Counted from the first letter of the stretch, positions 54,360-63,710 are shown. The stretch is DNA of 64,000 nt from Candidatus Gastranaerophilales bacterium (GCA_944326565.1 CALVEL010000001.1:124001-188000), one strand, 5' to 3'. The notes: generated by a model from the sequence alone, not told the origin. Program-made: numbers and translations.

Positions 54360-55466
54360 ATGAGACTTTTAAAGCTTGGACTTTCGGATTATAGAAATTG
54401 CAAAGATATAGAGCTTGATTTAAATTTCGATAAAATTTTAATTATCGGTAAAAATGCTCAAGGTAAGACTAATATATTAGAGAGTATATATTTTTTATCG
54501 GCCCTAAAAACTCCTAGGACAGCTAATAATATCGAAATTATTAATTTTAATGCCGATACTGCTCAAATTGAGGCAGAAATTTTAAAAGCAAATACATCTG
54601 TTGAATTGGGGTATTCTTATTCAAGAGAAAAGACTCGAAGTTTAAGGATTAACGGAGTAAGAACTACACCAAAAAATTTTAAACAGGTATTGAAGACGGT
54701 ATTATTTTCAACCAACGATTTGATGTTATTGAGAGGGAACCCTTCTGATAGAAGAGATTGGCTGGATAGAGCAATTGCACAAATTTATCCTGCTTATGAT
54801 GAAAGGCTTTCAAAGTATGACAAAATTCGAGTGCAAAAAAATAACTTTCTAAAAGAATTAATAAAAGGCACACCTCTTGACGAAACTCTTTTGGATGTAT
54901 TGAATGAGCAGCTTGCAATTTGCGGTAGTAACATCATTTATTTGAGGATTAAATTTTTAAATGAAATTGAGCGAATTGCGCATGAAAAGCATCGAATTAT
55001 TAGTGAAACAGAAGAATTAAAATTAAGATATGATTGTTCGTTTTTGGACAGTGAAGTTGAGCTTGATGAAATTCTGGAGAAATTTAAATTGGCGCTTGAC
55101 GAGCGTAAAATTGAAGAAATGCGAAGAGCTCAAGCTTGTGTAGGTCCGCACAGAGATGATATTTTATTCTTTATTAACGGTAATGAAGCTACAAAGTTTG
55201 CCTCTCAAGGTCAGCAAAGGACTGTAGTGCTTTCTTTAAAACTTTCAGAATTAGATATAATTACAGAAAAAACAGGTGATGAGCCGATTTTATTATTGGA
55301 TGATGTATTAGCTGAGCTTGATGATATTCGGCAGAACTACCTTTTAAAGTCTATATCAGATACAACTCAGACTATAATTACTTCTGTTGATACGGTGCTT
55401 TTTGAAGATGAGTTTTTGAAAGATGTAAAAATATATAAAATTGAAAACGGCAAAATTTTAGAGTAA
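54360..55466 (+). CDS. recF: DNA replication/repair protein RecF
   Basis: 368-residue SMC-like ATPase that helps load RecA at gaps. Walker A is in IIGKNAQGKTNILESIYF (about 28-45), the ABC signature in ASQGQQRTVVLSLKLSE (about 280-296) and Walker B in LLLDDVLAELD. Length and order are typical. It does not neighbour dnaA, dnaN or gyrB here. Convergent with the YraN gene (9-base overlap). Confidence 0.95.
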   Translation: MRLLKLGLSDYRNCKDIELDLNFDKILIIGKNAQGKTNILESIYFLSALKTPRTANNIEIINFNADTAQIEAEILKANTSVELGYSYSREKTRSLRINGVRTTPKNFKQVLKTVLFSTNDLMLLRGNPSDRRDWLDRAIAQIYPAYDERLSKYDKIRVQKNNFLKELIKGTPLDETLLDVLNEQLAICGSNIIYLRIKFLNEIERIAHEKHRIISETEELKLRYDCSFLDSEVELDEILEKFKLALDERKIEEMRRAQACVGPHRDDILFFINGNEATKFASQGQQRTVVLSLKLSELDIITEKTGDEPILLLDDVLAELDDIRQNYLLKSISDTTQTIITSVDTVLFEDEFLKDVKIYKIENGKILE

Positions 55467-55808
55467 GGAAATATTTTTTAAATGCTCTATTTTTAATTCA
55501 GGTTTAATTGTTATACCTATAACATCAATTCTGTAATTTTTGATTTTGTTTTCACTGATGTAATACTGCACACCCTTTAAAATATTTGAGAATTTAGACT
55601 TGGTTATTGCTTCTGTAGGGGTTCCAAAATTGTTGGTTTTGCGTGTTTTTACCTCTACAAATACGGTTGTATCTTTGTACTGTGCAATTATATCCAATTC
55701 GCAAAAACGTGAATAGTGTTTGTTTCTTTCTAGGATTTTATAACCAAGTTTTTCGAGATATTTGCAGGCAATTTCTTCTCCGTTATTTCCAAATGAGCGA
55801 TTGTTCAT
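55458..55808 (-). CDS. YraN-family (UPF0102) putative endonuclease
   Basis: 116 residues. The nuclease-like motif is complete: G-E-x-x-A-x-x-Y-L near the N-terminus (NNGEEIACKYLEKLGYKILE), then ELDIIAQYKDTTVFVEVKTR with the E-D and E-x-K residues of restriction-endonuclease-like folds. The family role is unsettled. It lies 14 bases after queF on the minus strand. Confidence 0.9.
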   Translation of the reverse strand: MNNRSFGNNGEEIACKYLEKLGYKILERNKHYSRFCELDIIAQYKDTTVFVEVKTRKTNNFGTPTEAITKSKFSNILKGVQYYISENKIKNYRIDVIGITIKPELKIEHLKNISLL

Positions 55809-55822
55809 TTTTACCTCAAAAT

Positions 55823-56722
55823 TTATTGTTTGATACCGTATCTTGCAAGTTTTTTAATATCTAAAAGTGCGGATTTGTATTCAAATTTGCAGCTTTTACT
55901 CCATCTTGCAGGGGAAATGTCAATTCCTCCTCTGCGGGTATATAGTGCACATACAAAAAGTTCATCATTTTCATTAAGTAAATCATAAATCCTTTTAAAA
56001 ATCATTTCACAGCATTCTTCATGAAAATGATATTCAGAGCGGAATGAACAGAGATATTTTATTAGACTGTCTTCTAAAATATGTTTTTGAGATTTGTAAT
56101 ATATAAATACATCACCAAAATCTGGTTGATGAGTCACTCTGCAGTTTGATCGCAGAGAATCAAATGTAAGATAATATTCTGATATTTCATTTTTAGTTTC
56201 AAAAATTAATAGTTCGGGTGTTTCTTTAAATTTTTCTATTTTAATTTTTGATTCATCTGTAAAATTTATTATGTTTTTAAAATTTGAAAATATATCAATT
56301 TTTTCAGAATTATTGTCTAAGAAAAATAGAGATACTTCGGTTTTTAGTTTTTCACTCAAATCTTTTTCTATTATATTTTTGCATGTTTCAAGACATTCCT
56401 TTGTATTTTCCCCGAATTTACTCATATTAAATGAATTGAGATATAGTTTTAACGATTTTGATTCTATAAGAAATTCACTTTGAGATGAATATTTTAACTT
56501 TAGTAATCTTGTAACAGGCAATCCGTTTTCTGTTAATGCTGAGAACTCATATGCATGCCATATGTCCCACCCATAAAACGGTAAATTGTTATTATCGATG
56601 TTATATTGTCTGCGGTTTTCGCATCTTGGTATAGGAACCAGAAGTGATGGGTCATAAAAATTGCTTCCTGAGCTTTTTTTCCCTAGATGAGTTGATGCAA
56701 TTGTATCTGTGTTGTCTAGCAT
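55823..56722 (-). CDS. queF: NADPH-dependent 7-cyano-7-deazaguanine reductase QueF (long form)
   Basis: Converts preQ0 to preQ1 in queuosine synthesis. 299 residues, i.e. the two-domain long form. The first half has FLIESKSLKLYLNSFNMSKF (substrate-binding QueF motif), the second has the catalytic C194 in RSNCRVTHQPDFGDVFI and ends ALYTRRGGIDISPARW. Other que genes are not in the window. A small operon with yraN is likely. Confidence 0.95.
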   Translation of the reverse strand: MLDNTDTIASTHLGKKSSGSNFYDPSLLVPIPRCENRRQYNIDNNNLPFYGWDIWHAYEFSALTENGLPVTRLLKLKYSSQSEFLIESKSLKLYLNSFNMSKFGENTKECLETCKNIIEKDLSEKLKTEVSLFFLDNNSEKIDIFSNFKNIINFTDESKIKIEKFKETPELLIFETKNEISEYYLTFDSLRSNCRVTHQPDFGDVFIYYKSQKHILEDSLIKYLCSFRSEYHFHEECCEMIFKRIYDLLNENDELFVCALYTRRGGIDISPARWSKSCKFEYKSALLDIKKLARYGIKQ

Positions 56723-56738
56723 AATTTAATATTATCAT

Positions 56739-56769
56739 AAAAACTCCCATCATTATGATGAGAGTTTTT
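56739..56769 (-). terminator. Terminator after the symporter gene
   Basis: On the minus strand, a stem of about 12 pairs with one mismatch around ACTC/GAGT and CATCA/TGATG, a 3-base loop and T5. Confidence 0.7.
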
Positions 56770-56803
56770 ATATAATTAATATTAATATTTAAATTTTTTA
56801 AAT

Positions 56804-58126
56804 TTAAGCGATTTCCTCGTATGCTGCTGGATTATTTAACAAATCATAATTAATTTCATTTTCGTTATCTGCGATTGCAGCTGCTACAACAACATCAGAT
56901 GTTACATTTACTAAAGTCCTCATCATATCTGTAATTCTTTCGATTGTGAACAGGAATGCAAAACCTGTAACCAATTGTTCAGGGCTTAGTCCCATACCAT
57001 TAAGAATTAGAGCTATAGTAATCAAACCAGCTCCGGGAATTCCTGCGCAAGTAGAAGATGCAATTATTGCAAGAATTGCGATTTGAATAATTAAAAACAA
57101 ATCAAGAGGTACGCCATATGCTTGAGCTAAAAAGATTACAGCCACAACCTGCAAAAGGGCGGTACCGTCCATGTTTAAAGTGGCACCCAAAGGAAGTACA
57201 AAGCTTGAAATTTTATGTGAAATCCCTCGTTTTTCACAGCACGCAATAGTTAAAGGTAAAGTAGCTGAAGAACTTGCAGTTCCGAATGCTACCATCATTG
57301 CTTCAGTTACTGCTGAATATAGCATTACAACTGATACCTTTGAAACTTTTTTTAAGAACAATGGATATACTACGCATAATTGAATTAAAAATCCTATTAA
57401 TAATACCAAAAGATACTTTGAAATACTTGAGAAAATTTCGATACCAAAACTTGATACAGCACTTGCAGTAAGCGCAAATACACCAGGTGCAGCCATAAAC
57501 ATAATCCAGTCAGTAATTTTCATAGTTGCTGCAAAAACAGATTCAAAAAATGATACAATCGGTCTGTTTACATCTCCTACTTTGGATAAAGCTATTGCAA
57601 AAATTAAGCAAAATACAATTATAGGTACCATATCTCCTACAGCTAAAGAATGGAATGGGTTATTTGGAATAAATCCTAAGAAAAGATTTAAGATATTTCC
57701 CTGTTGTTGCTGCATTGTTGCTGCAACGGTTGCTTGTACTTCACTTGCTGCATTTTCTGCTATGTAGCTTGCAGCACCTATTCCTGGTTTGATTACAAGA
57801 GCAAGTATTGTGCCGATTGTAACAGCTAGGGTTGTTATAATCCCATAGTAAAGTACCATTTTAGAGCCAAATTTACCTAATTGTTTATTGTCTCCGACAC
57901 TTGTAATTCCTATTACTATTGCTGATACTACAAGAGGTATTACTACCATTTGTATTAATCTTATAAATATTTGACCTATAAATGTTAAAATATTTGATGC
58001 AAGTATATTGGGATGCGAATGTAGTAATATTCCAACTATAATACCGCCGATTATTCCTAAAAATATATGTCCGTTACGCTTAATTCCAAGCCCCAGCGCA
58101 ATTAGGATCTGCATGTGCAATTTCAT
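56804..58126 (-). CDS. Dicarboxylate/amino acid:cation symporter (DAACS family)
   Basis: Integral membrane secondary transporter for glutamate, aspartate or C4-dicarboxylates. Family marks: MVVIPLVVSAIVIGITSVGD, the serine-rich re-entrant loop (FGTASSSATLPLT), NMDGTALLQVVAVIFLAQ and the second hairpin ASSTCAGIPGAGLITIALIL. I chose Met 58126 (AGAGGG 8 bases upstream) giving 440 residues; a longer frame to 58168 has no ribosome site. Exact substrate cannot be told. Confidence 0.93.
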   Translation of the reverse strand: MKLHMQILIALGLGIKRNGHIFLGIIGGIIVGILLHSHPNILASNILTFIGQIFIRLIQMVVIPLVVSAIVIGITSVGDNKQLGKFGSKMVLYYGIITTLAVTIGTILALVIKPGIGAASYIAENAASEVQATVAATMQQQQGNILNLFLGFIPNNPFHSLAVGDMVPIIVFCLIFAIALSKVGDVNRPIVSFFESVFAATMKITDWIMFMAAPGVFALTASAVSSFGIEIFSSISKYLLVLLIGFLIQLCVVYPLFLKKVSKVSVVMLYSAVTEAMMVAFGTASSSATLPLTIACCEKRGISHKISSFVLPLGATLNMDGTALLQVVAVIFLAQAYGVPLDLFLIIQIAILAIIASSTCAGIPGAGLITIALILNGMGLSPEQLVTGFAFLFTIERITDMMRTLVNVTSDVVVAAAIADNENEINYDLLNNPAAYEEIA

Positions 58127-58230
58127 GTTCTTTACCCTCTTAACTATAGTTACCTGTAAATTATACAATTATTTATTGTAATTTTCAAATAGTTAATAAA
58201 AAAATCGTAAGTTTGAGGGATTAATCAAAA

Positions 58231-60123
58231 TTATGCTCTAAGAGCTCTTAGAGCATTTAAAATGGCAATTATTGCAATTCCTGTATCTGCAAATACAGCT
58301 CCCCACATTGTCATAAGTCCAATAGAGCCTAGAAGAAGAAATAAAACTTTTACTCCGATTGCTAATACTATATTCTGTTTAATTAATTTAATTGTTTTTT
58401 GGGATATATTTAATGCTTTGACAACTTTAGAAGGTTTGTCATCCATAATTACGATATCAGAAGCTTCGATTGCGGCATCAGATCCTAATCCTCCCATTGA
58501 AATTCCCGCATCAGCTCTCATCAAAACAGGTGCATCATTTATTCCATCTCCTACAAAAACAATACTTCCATTATTTTTATTGGTCGATAGGATATTTTCC
58601 AGTTTCTCTATTTTATCAGCTGGTAGTAGTTCATAATAAAATTTATCAATCTCTAATTTTTCAGCAGTATATTTAGCAGCCTCAAAGGTATCACCTGTCA
58701 GCATAATTGTGGAGATTCCCATATTATTTAAGGATTTTATTGTATTATAGGCATCTTCTTTTATTTCATCAGATATTACTATATAGCCAAGAAAAGTATT
58801 GTTTTTAGCAACATAAAGAACAGTACCTATATTATCAAACTGTGTATTACAGGATAGATTAAGCTCTTTCATAAGTGAATAATTACCTACATATATCCAT
58901 TCATTATCTATCAAAGCTTTTATTCCTAATCCTGAAATCTCTTTAAATCCTGCTATTCTTTTGTTTTTGATTGGTTTTGAGTACGCATCCTTTAAAGAAA
59001 TTGCAATCGGGTGATTTGAATATTGTTCAACTGTTGCAGCCAATTCGAGTAATTCCTCTTTAGATATACAATTCTGTGCATGTATTTCCCTAACTACAAA
59101 TCTACCTTCAGTCAAAGTCCCGGTCTTATCAAAAACAATTGTATTTGATTTTGAAAGAGTTTCTAAATAATTGCTGCCTTTTATCAAAACCCCGTTTTTA
59201 GCGGCTCCGCCTATTCCGGCGAAAAATCCTAAGGGTACCGATATTACAAGTGCGCAAGGACATGATATTACAAGAAATGTTAAAGCCCTTTCAAACCAAA
59301 TTGTAAAATCACTTCCTGTAATTATTGGCGGAATTAAGCATAATCCTAATGCTCCAAATACAACTGCGGGTGTATAATACTTTGCAAATTTAGTTATAAA
59401 ATTTTCGGTCTGAGCCTTTTTACCTTTTGCATGTTCTACAAGATCAAGTATTTTGGAAACGGTAGATTCTTCAAATACTTTTTCTACTTTTATTTTTAAA
59501 ATTCCATTTTTGTTTATATATCCGCTTATAGCACTATCTCCACATTTTAACTCTTTAGGAATGGATTCTCCTGTAAGCGCTGTAGTGTCTACTAGAGCTT
59601 GTCCTTCTATTATAATTCCGTCCAGAGGAATTTTTTCACCCGGCTTAACTATGATAATTTCACCTAGAGCTACTTTTTCTGGGGATGTTTTAATAATTTC
59701 TCCATCTTTTTCTATATTTGCGTAATCTGGTTTTATATTCATTAAATCGGAAATTGATTTTCTTGATTTTTCAACAGCTTTGTCTTGAAAATATTCACCA
59801 ATTTGAAATAATACCATGACCATTACTGCTTCAGGGTAATCCCCTATACCAAATGCCCCTATTGTTGCAATAGTCATTAAAAAATTCTCATCAAAAATTT
59901 CTCCCTTTAATATATTTCTAATGCTTTTAAAAATAACATTACTACCAGCTATAATATAGACTATAAAAAATAAAATAAATTTTTCCAAGGATGAAAAGTC
60001 ACCCAAAACTGCTGTCAAAAATAAAATTATTGCAAGCATTAGTATTAACTGTTTATTTCGCTCTTTTTTAGATGAGTTTTCTTTTGCAGATTGACAAATA
60101 TGATTAGGGCAATGTTCGCACAT
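58231..60123 (-). CDS. Heavy-metal efflux P-type ATPase (Zn/Cd/Pb type)
   Basis: P1B-type ATPase, about 630 residues from the chosen Met (60123, GGAG 7 bases upstream; a longer frame reaches 60153). Motifs: actuator TGESIP, the metal-site CPC in LVISCPCALVISVP, phosphorylated Asp in VFDKTGTLTEG, and GDGINDAPVLMRADAGISMG. A full HMA domain is absent; instead a short Cys-rich N-terminus MCEHCPNHIC may bind metal. Divergent from an SmtB-type sensor, which points to Zn or Cd. Expression is likely induced by metal through the operators at 60138-60245. Confidence 0.93.
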   Translation of the reverse strand: MCEHCPNHICQSAKENSSKKERNKQLILMLAIILFLTAVLGDFSSLEKFILFFIVYIIAGSNVIFKSIRNILKGEIFDENFLMTIATIGAFGIGDYPEAVMVMVLFQIGEYFQDKAVEKSRKSISDLMNIKPDYANIEKDGEIIKTSPEKVALGEIIIVKPGEKIPLDGIIIEGQALVDTTALTGESIPKELKCGDSAISGYINKNGILKIKVEKVFEESTVSKILDLVEHAKGKKAQTENFITKFAKYYTPAVVFGALGLCLIPPIITGSDFTIWFERALTFLVISCPCALVISVPLGFFAGIGGAAKNGVLIKGSNYLETLSKSNTIVFDKTGTLTEGRFVVREIHAQNCISKEELLELAATVEQYSNHPIAISLKDAYSKPIKNKRIAGFKEISGLGIKALIDNEWIYVGNYSLMKELNLSCNTQFDNIGTVLYVAKNNTFLGYIVISDEIKEDAYNTIKSLNNMGISTIMLTGDTFEAAKYTAEKLEIDKFYYELLPADKIEKLENILSTNKNNGSIVFVGDGINDAPVLMRADAGISMGGLGSDAAIEASDIVIMDDKPSKVVKALNISQKTIKLIKQNIVLAIGVKVLFLLLGSIGLMTMWGAVFADTGIAIIAILNALRALRA

Positions 60124-60137
60124 AATTTCTCCAATAC

Positions 60138-60245
60138 TTGAACAACTATTCAATTATATTAATATTATAATTGAACAATTGTTCAATTGTCAAGTCGTTA
60201 TTGTTTAATTTGTTACAAAACTTATTCGGTTGAACAATTATTCAT
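60138..60245. promoter_or_regulatory. Three ArsR/SmtB-type operator palindromes
   Basis: TTGAACAACTATTCAA (60138-60153), TTGAACAATTGTTCAA (60171-60186, perfect) and TTGAACAATTATTCAT (60230-60245) all match the TGAA-N6-TTCA core known for SmtB/CzrA-family sites. They cover the whole gap between the divergent ATPase and sensor genes. Confidence 0.8.
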
Positions 60246-60278
60246 TTATTGCTATGATTGCTCTGTAAGGAGAGTTTT

Positions 60279-60629
60279 ATGGAAACTAAAGGTTCTGATT
60301 GTGAAGCAATTAATATAAATTTGGTAAATGAAATAAGGCCCAATATGCCAGAAGAAACTTTATTATATGATCTTTCTGATTTTTTTAAGGTGATGGGGGA
60401 TGGTACTAGAATAAAACTATTATGGGCTTTGGATGAAAGTGAACTGTGTGTAGGTGATTTGGCTGTATTATTAAATATGACAAAATCAGCAGTTTCTCAT
60501 CAATTAAAAGTTTTAAAAACAGCAAAACTCGTTAGAGCTCAAAAAAAAGGAAAAAATGTTTTTTATGCGCTTAATGATCATCATGTTAAAATTATTATTG
60601 AAAAAGCGTTAGAACATATTTGTGAGTAA
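60279..60629 (+). CDS. SmtB/ArsR-family metal-sensing repressor
   Basis: 116-residue winged-helix repressor. DNA-binding and alpha3 segments are SmtB-like (ELCVGDLAVLLNMTKSAVSH with C57 in the alpha3 site). The alpha5 zinc site is complete: D100-x-H102 and H113-x2-E116, as in SmtB/ZiaR. It would release the divergent ATPase promoter when Zn (or Cd) binds. ATG 60279 has AAGGAGAG upstream; the in-frame TTG at 60258 is less likely. Confidence 0.93.
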   Translation: METKGSDCEAININLVNEIRPNMPEETLLYDLSDFFKVMGDGTRIKLLWALDESELCVGDLAVLLNMTKSAVSHQLKVLKTAKLVRAQKKGKNVFYALNDHHVKIIIEKALEHICE

Positions 60630-60653
60630 TTTAGTTAAACAAGTTCTAAAAAT

Positions 60654-60687
60654 AAAAAGACTTCAAGAATTAACTTGAAGTCTTTTT
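60654..60687 (+). terminator. Rho-independent terminator after the SmtB gene
   Basis: Perfect 14-bp stem AAAAAGACTTCAAG/CTTGAAGTCTTTTT with a 6-base loop and T run. Confidence 0.9.
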
Positions 60688-60694
60688 TAAATGG

Positions 60695-60768
60695 TCGGAA
60701 CGACAGGATTTGAACCTGCGACCTCTACCACCCCAAGGTAGCACGCTACCAAGCTGCGCCACGTCCCG
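60695..60768 (-). tRNA. tRNA-Pro (GGG)
   Basis: 74 bases on the minus strand. The acceptor CGGGACG pairs with CGTTCCG (one G-U), discriminator A. The anticodon stem is CTACC/GGTAG, loop TTGGGGT, anticodon GGG. The T arm carries GGTTCAAATCC. CCA is not encoded. Confidence 0.93.
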
Positions 60769-60962
60769 AAAGATATAAAATTGTCAAAGGACTTAGCTTG
60801 GCAGCTACGCTACCACCTCTCCCAAATGATACTTAATCATTTGCTCGGCAGAGTGCCACGTCCCGAAAGATATAAAATTGTCAAAGGACTTAGCTTGGCA
60901 GCTACGCTACCACCTCTCCCAAATGATACTTAATCATTTGCTCGGCAGAGTGCCACGTCCCG
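60769..60962. repeat. Perfect 97-bp tandem duplication containing a piece of the tRNA-Pro end
   Basis: 60769-60865 and 60866-60962 are identical. Each unit ends with GCCACGTCCCG, the same 11 bases that end the tRNA-Pro(GGG) gene (60758-60768), and includes an 8-bp hairpin CAAATGAT/ATCATTTG with a 5-base loop. An 18-base start of a third unit follows (60963-60980). No complete tRNA can be folded from the unit (no T arm). Confidence 0.85.
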
Positions 60963-60989
60963 AAAGATATAAAATTGTCATTTTTTATA

Positions 60990-61063
60990 TCGGGATGACA
61001 GGATTTGAACCTGCGGCCCCCGCGACCCGAACACGGTGCGCTACCAAGCTGCGCTACATCCCG
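60990..61063 (-). tRNA. tRNA-Pro (CGG)
   Basis: 74 bases on the minus strand. Acceptor CGGGATG/CATCCCG, discriminator A. Anticodon stem CCGTG/CGCGG, loop TTCGGGT, anticodon CGG. T arm GGTTCAAATCC and D arm GCGCAGCTTGGTAGCGC are normal. No CCA encoded. Confidence 0.93.
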
Positions 61064-61170
61064 ATGATATAAATCTAATTTGTCTGAATTGTTTGTTAAT
61101 TATATAATTGCTTTTATAACAAACTCTCAAAAACAATTTTGATATTAACACCTAAATATCTATTGTCAAA

Positions 61171-61767
61171 TTAGTTGCTTTTGAGTTTTTGCTCTTTTAT
61201 ATCATCACTTGATCTTGTATATTTTTCTTGAATCAATTTTCGGTCATTATCTGTTATTACAGGTTTATAACCATTTTTTAAACACATGGCTGTCGGAGGA
61301 TTAAGATTTTCACAATCCCCATATATTCGATTAAGACCTAAAATATAACCAATGCCTGGTATTAGTTCATTGTATAAATCTTCTGTTTTTATTGGATCGT
61401 TGTTTTTATCTTTTAAGTATATTTGGATAGTGGCTCTGTTTATAAATCCATAATCCATATTTGTGAAATAGCCCGTAGTTTCCATTCTTCTTGTTATTAC
61501 TAAGTAATAAGGAGCTTTAGCATCTATGAAGGATACTTTTATAGGAGCGTTGTTTGATGCAAAACGTGTTGAGTTAAATCTGAATCGCATTTTGCCGTTT
61601 GATGCCTGTGACCATTCATTAAAAGTCCTTTGCACAATATTAGAGTATTGATTTTCTGGTATATATACGTCAACAGCTGTCATGCCCCATCTGGGCATTG
61701 AATATCCGAATGCTGTATTGGCTAAAAATAATAAAGTTCCTATTAATATTAATATATTTTTCTTCAT
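61171..61767 (-). CDS. Secreted matrixin-like protein lacking zinc ligands
   Basis: 198 residues. Signal peptide at 1-21 (ILILIGTLLFLANTAFG). The body follows the matrixin pattern: FNEWSQASNGKMRFRF, ATIQIYL, then the site where HExxHxxGxxH is expected, and PPTAMC followed by ITDNDRKLIQEKY. The zinc motif reads PGIGYILGLNR, so all three His and the Glu are missing. I infer an inactive, possibly binding-only, protein. It stands alone and there is no frameshift. Confidence 0.7.
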   Translation of the reverse strand: MKKNILILIGTLLFLANTAFGYSMPRWGMTAVDVYIPENQYSNIVQRTFNEWSQASNGKMRFRFNSTRFASNNAPIKVSFIDAKAPYYLVITRRMETTGYFTNMDYGFINRATIQIYLKDKNNDPIKTEDLYNELIPGIGYILGLNRIYGDCENLNPPTAMCLKNGYKPVITDNDRKLIQEKYTRSSDDIKEQKLKSN

Positions 61768-61903
61768 ACTTAGTATTTTATCATATAATACGTTTTTTGT
61801 TAAATAAATTATCCTATTATGGGTATTGAATTTTACATTTGTTTAACTTATTCTTATTACAAAACTAAAATTGCTTATTATAAATAGACAAGAGGGAGAT
61901 TAG

Positions 61904-63211
61904 ATGGTTATTTTAGAAGAATTGAAAGAAATTAATGATATAATCAAAGATTTGGCATTGTTTATAAGACAGGATGAATATGTTCAGCCAGATTTTGCCG
62001 AATATATTAAAACTATCGGACTAAGCAGTTCTTCTACATCAGTTCAGTTCCAAGCTGCTTGTTTCAATTATATTTTTGAAAGAAAACTCGGTAATGAGCG
62101 TAAGTCTGTTTTTGATTTGTATTTGGAAAAGAAAAAAAAGTTATCCAAAGGTACTATTAATATAATTGAAGAGTTAAAAAAGTCAATAGCTTCTGTTTTT
62201 GAAGTAAAAAAAGTTCTTAAAAACGGGTTTAGTTTATATAATATTGTGAATGAAAAAATTTATGAAGCCTTATCTCTTGTAAAAATGACATCATTTAGAG
62301 GAATTGGTGTCGGGCAATATGTTGTAGCAAGGGTTTTTCATCATGGTGATAAATCATATTTGCTTGAAATTTCTGGGGTTCTTGCCTCAACCAGAAAGGA
62401 TGAGGCATATCGCTATGCTGTTGCTAAAATAGTTCAAAATCCTGAGCTGGTATATTGGGATAATCCTGAAAAACAAAAAGAAATTGAAGATGAAATTGTT
62501 AATATTTACAATAAATTTATCGAATTTTTTGGAACTGATGAGGTAATTACTACCAATAAACTCGCTGATGATGTAATCGGACTTTTCAATGATTATTCAG
62601 AAAGCGGAGAAAAAGTAGATTTTGCTGATAAAATCCAATTGCCTGAAAAATATAACTTTTTTGAGGTGAAAGAGTTTAATAACAGTTATAACAACTTTTT
62701 GGAAAATTCATTGGGCGGATTTTCTTCTCATGAGGAAACTTATGATGTCGGAATTATATATGATAAAGAATTAGGAATGTATGCAGTTCCATTTTATGGT
62801 ACTTTTAATCACATTTTTGAAGTAAGTGATTTAAATGAAATTGAAAATTATGATAAATGTATAACTTATTTTTTGATGAACGAAAAAATATCTTCTAATT
62901 TAATTAAACGAGTAGCTGCAAAGCATAAAAACTTTATGGAGGTTGTAAATAAAGTCCTTCAAAAAAGTTACACTTTAGAGGATTTGCTTAAAGAGTTCAA
63001 AAGCAAAGATGATGATATAAAAATTTATTCATCAACAACTGTTTTGTATAAATCGAAGGCTTTTTCACAAACTCTTGGTATAATCGAAGAAAATGAAGAA
63101 AAACCGCAGTTGGATTTGTCAAAAATTGATGTGTCAAAAATCGGACGTAATGATCCTTGTCCTTGTGGTAGTGGTAAAAAGTTTAAAAAATGCTGCGGAG
63201 CAAATCTGTAA
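61904..63211 (+). CDS. SEC-C motif protein of unknown function
   Basis: 435 residues. The last 20 residues are a SEC-C zinc motif ([17 protein letters not shown]), as in the tail of SecA and in many unrelated proteins. The first 410 residues are helical to mixed and not recognised ([20 protein letters not shown], later [19 protein letters not shown]). There are no TM segments or signal peptide. GAGGGAG precedes the ATG. The motif may bind a protein partner or nucleic acid. Confidence 0.8.
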   Translation: MVILEELKEINDIIKDLALFIRQDEYVQPDFAEYIKTIGLSSSSTSVQFQAACFNYIFERKLGNERKSVFDLYLEKKKKLSKGTINIIEELKKSIASVFEVKKVLKNGFSLYNIVNEKIYEALSLVKMTSFRGIGVGQYVVARVFHHGDKSYLLEISGVLASTRKDEAYRYAVAKIVQNPELVYWDNPEKQKEIEDEIVNIYNKFIEFFGTDEVITTNKLADDVIGLFNDYSESGEKVDFADKIQLPEKYNFFEVKEFNNSYNNFLENSLGGFSSHEETYDVGIIYDKELGMYAVPFYGTFNHIFEVSDLNEIENYDKCITYFLMNEKISSNLIKRVAAKHKNFMEVVNKVLQKSYTLEDLLKEFKSKDDDIKIYSSTTVLYKSKAFSQTLGIIEENEEKPQLDLSKIDVSKIGRNDPCPCGSGKKFKKCCGANL

Positions 63212-63232
63212 TTTGTATTAAATTTAATAGTT

Positions 63233-63565
63233 CTATGCTATAGGGAATAGGGTATTTAATAATTTATAAATTATAACTTTATTCTGAGCTTTTTGGTTGA
63301 GTATAATTTTTATAATTTCTTCATCCAAATTTTTTGGGATATCAACTGTTGAAAATTTGAAGAATTCAACCAATTCAACATCTAATGTTTGAGATAATTT
63401 ATCTAATACATGGAGAGAAGGAAAGAATCTGCCTGATTCAATCCCGCTTAGAGAAGATGTCTCTAGGTTAATCATTTCTGCAAGTTCTTCCTGTGTATAA
63501 TTTTTAAGCTTGCGTATTTCTTTTATGCGTTTTCCAAGTAATTTTTTATTCTTCATTGTACACAT
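63233..63565 (-). CDS. XRE-family HTH regulator divergent from a prepilin gene
   Basis: 110 residues. HTH_3 domain at about 8-66 (GKRIKEIRKLKNYTQEELAE, then GIESGRFFPSLHVLDKL), followed by a helical C-terminal part (EEIIKIILNQKAQNKVIIYK). Met 63556 is an alternative start. It is divergent from the prepilin-like gene at 63711 with direct repeats in the gap, the same layout as at 39281/39569. Confidence 0.85.
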   Translation of the reverse strand: MCTMKNKKLLGKRIKEIRKLKNYTQEELAEMINLETSSLSGIESGRFFPSLHVLDKLSQTLDVELVEFFKFSTVDIPKNLDEEIIKIILNQKAQNKVIIYKLLNTLFPIA

Positions 63566-63628
63566 AATAAACTTTTTTTTTGATCTTTTTAAGTTATTTA
63601 AATACTTTAAAATGTAAAAAAATGCGTA

Positions 63629-63660
63629 ATAATCACTTAATAATAATTGATAATCACTTA
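63629..63660. promoter_or_regulatory. Direct repeats between XRE regulator and prepilin
   Basis: ATAATCACTTA occurs at 63629-63639 and 63650-63660, start-to-start distance 21 bases (two helical turns). An inverted TAAGTG follows at 63675-63680. This would suit binding on one DNA face by the neighbouring HTH protein. Confidence 0.5.
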
Positions 63661-63710
63661 GTTATTATATAAAATAAGTGTACAGTTATAAAATTAGGAG
63701 ATTTGATAAT

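Noticed and set aside
60769..60962. Additional tRNA genes within the 97-bp repeat units
   Set aside because: Only the acceptor-like CGGGACG end is present; no T arm and no anticodon arm can be folded.
60878..61072. 64-codon + strand frame containing MTGFEPAAPATRTRCATKL
   Set aside because: It runs antisense through tRNA-Pro(CGG) and the 97-bp repeat; this peptide type is a well-known spurious translation of tRNA genes.
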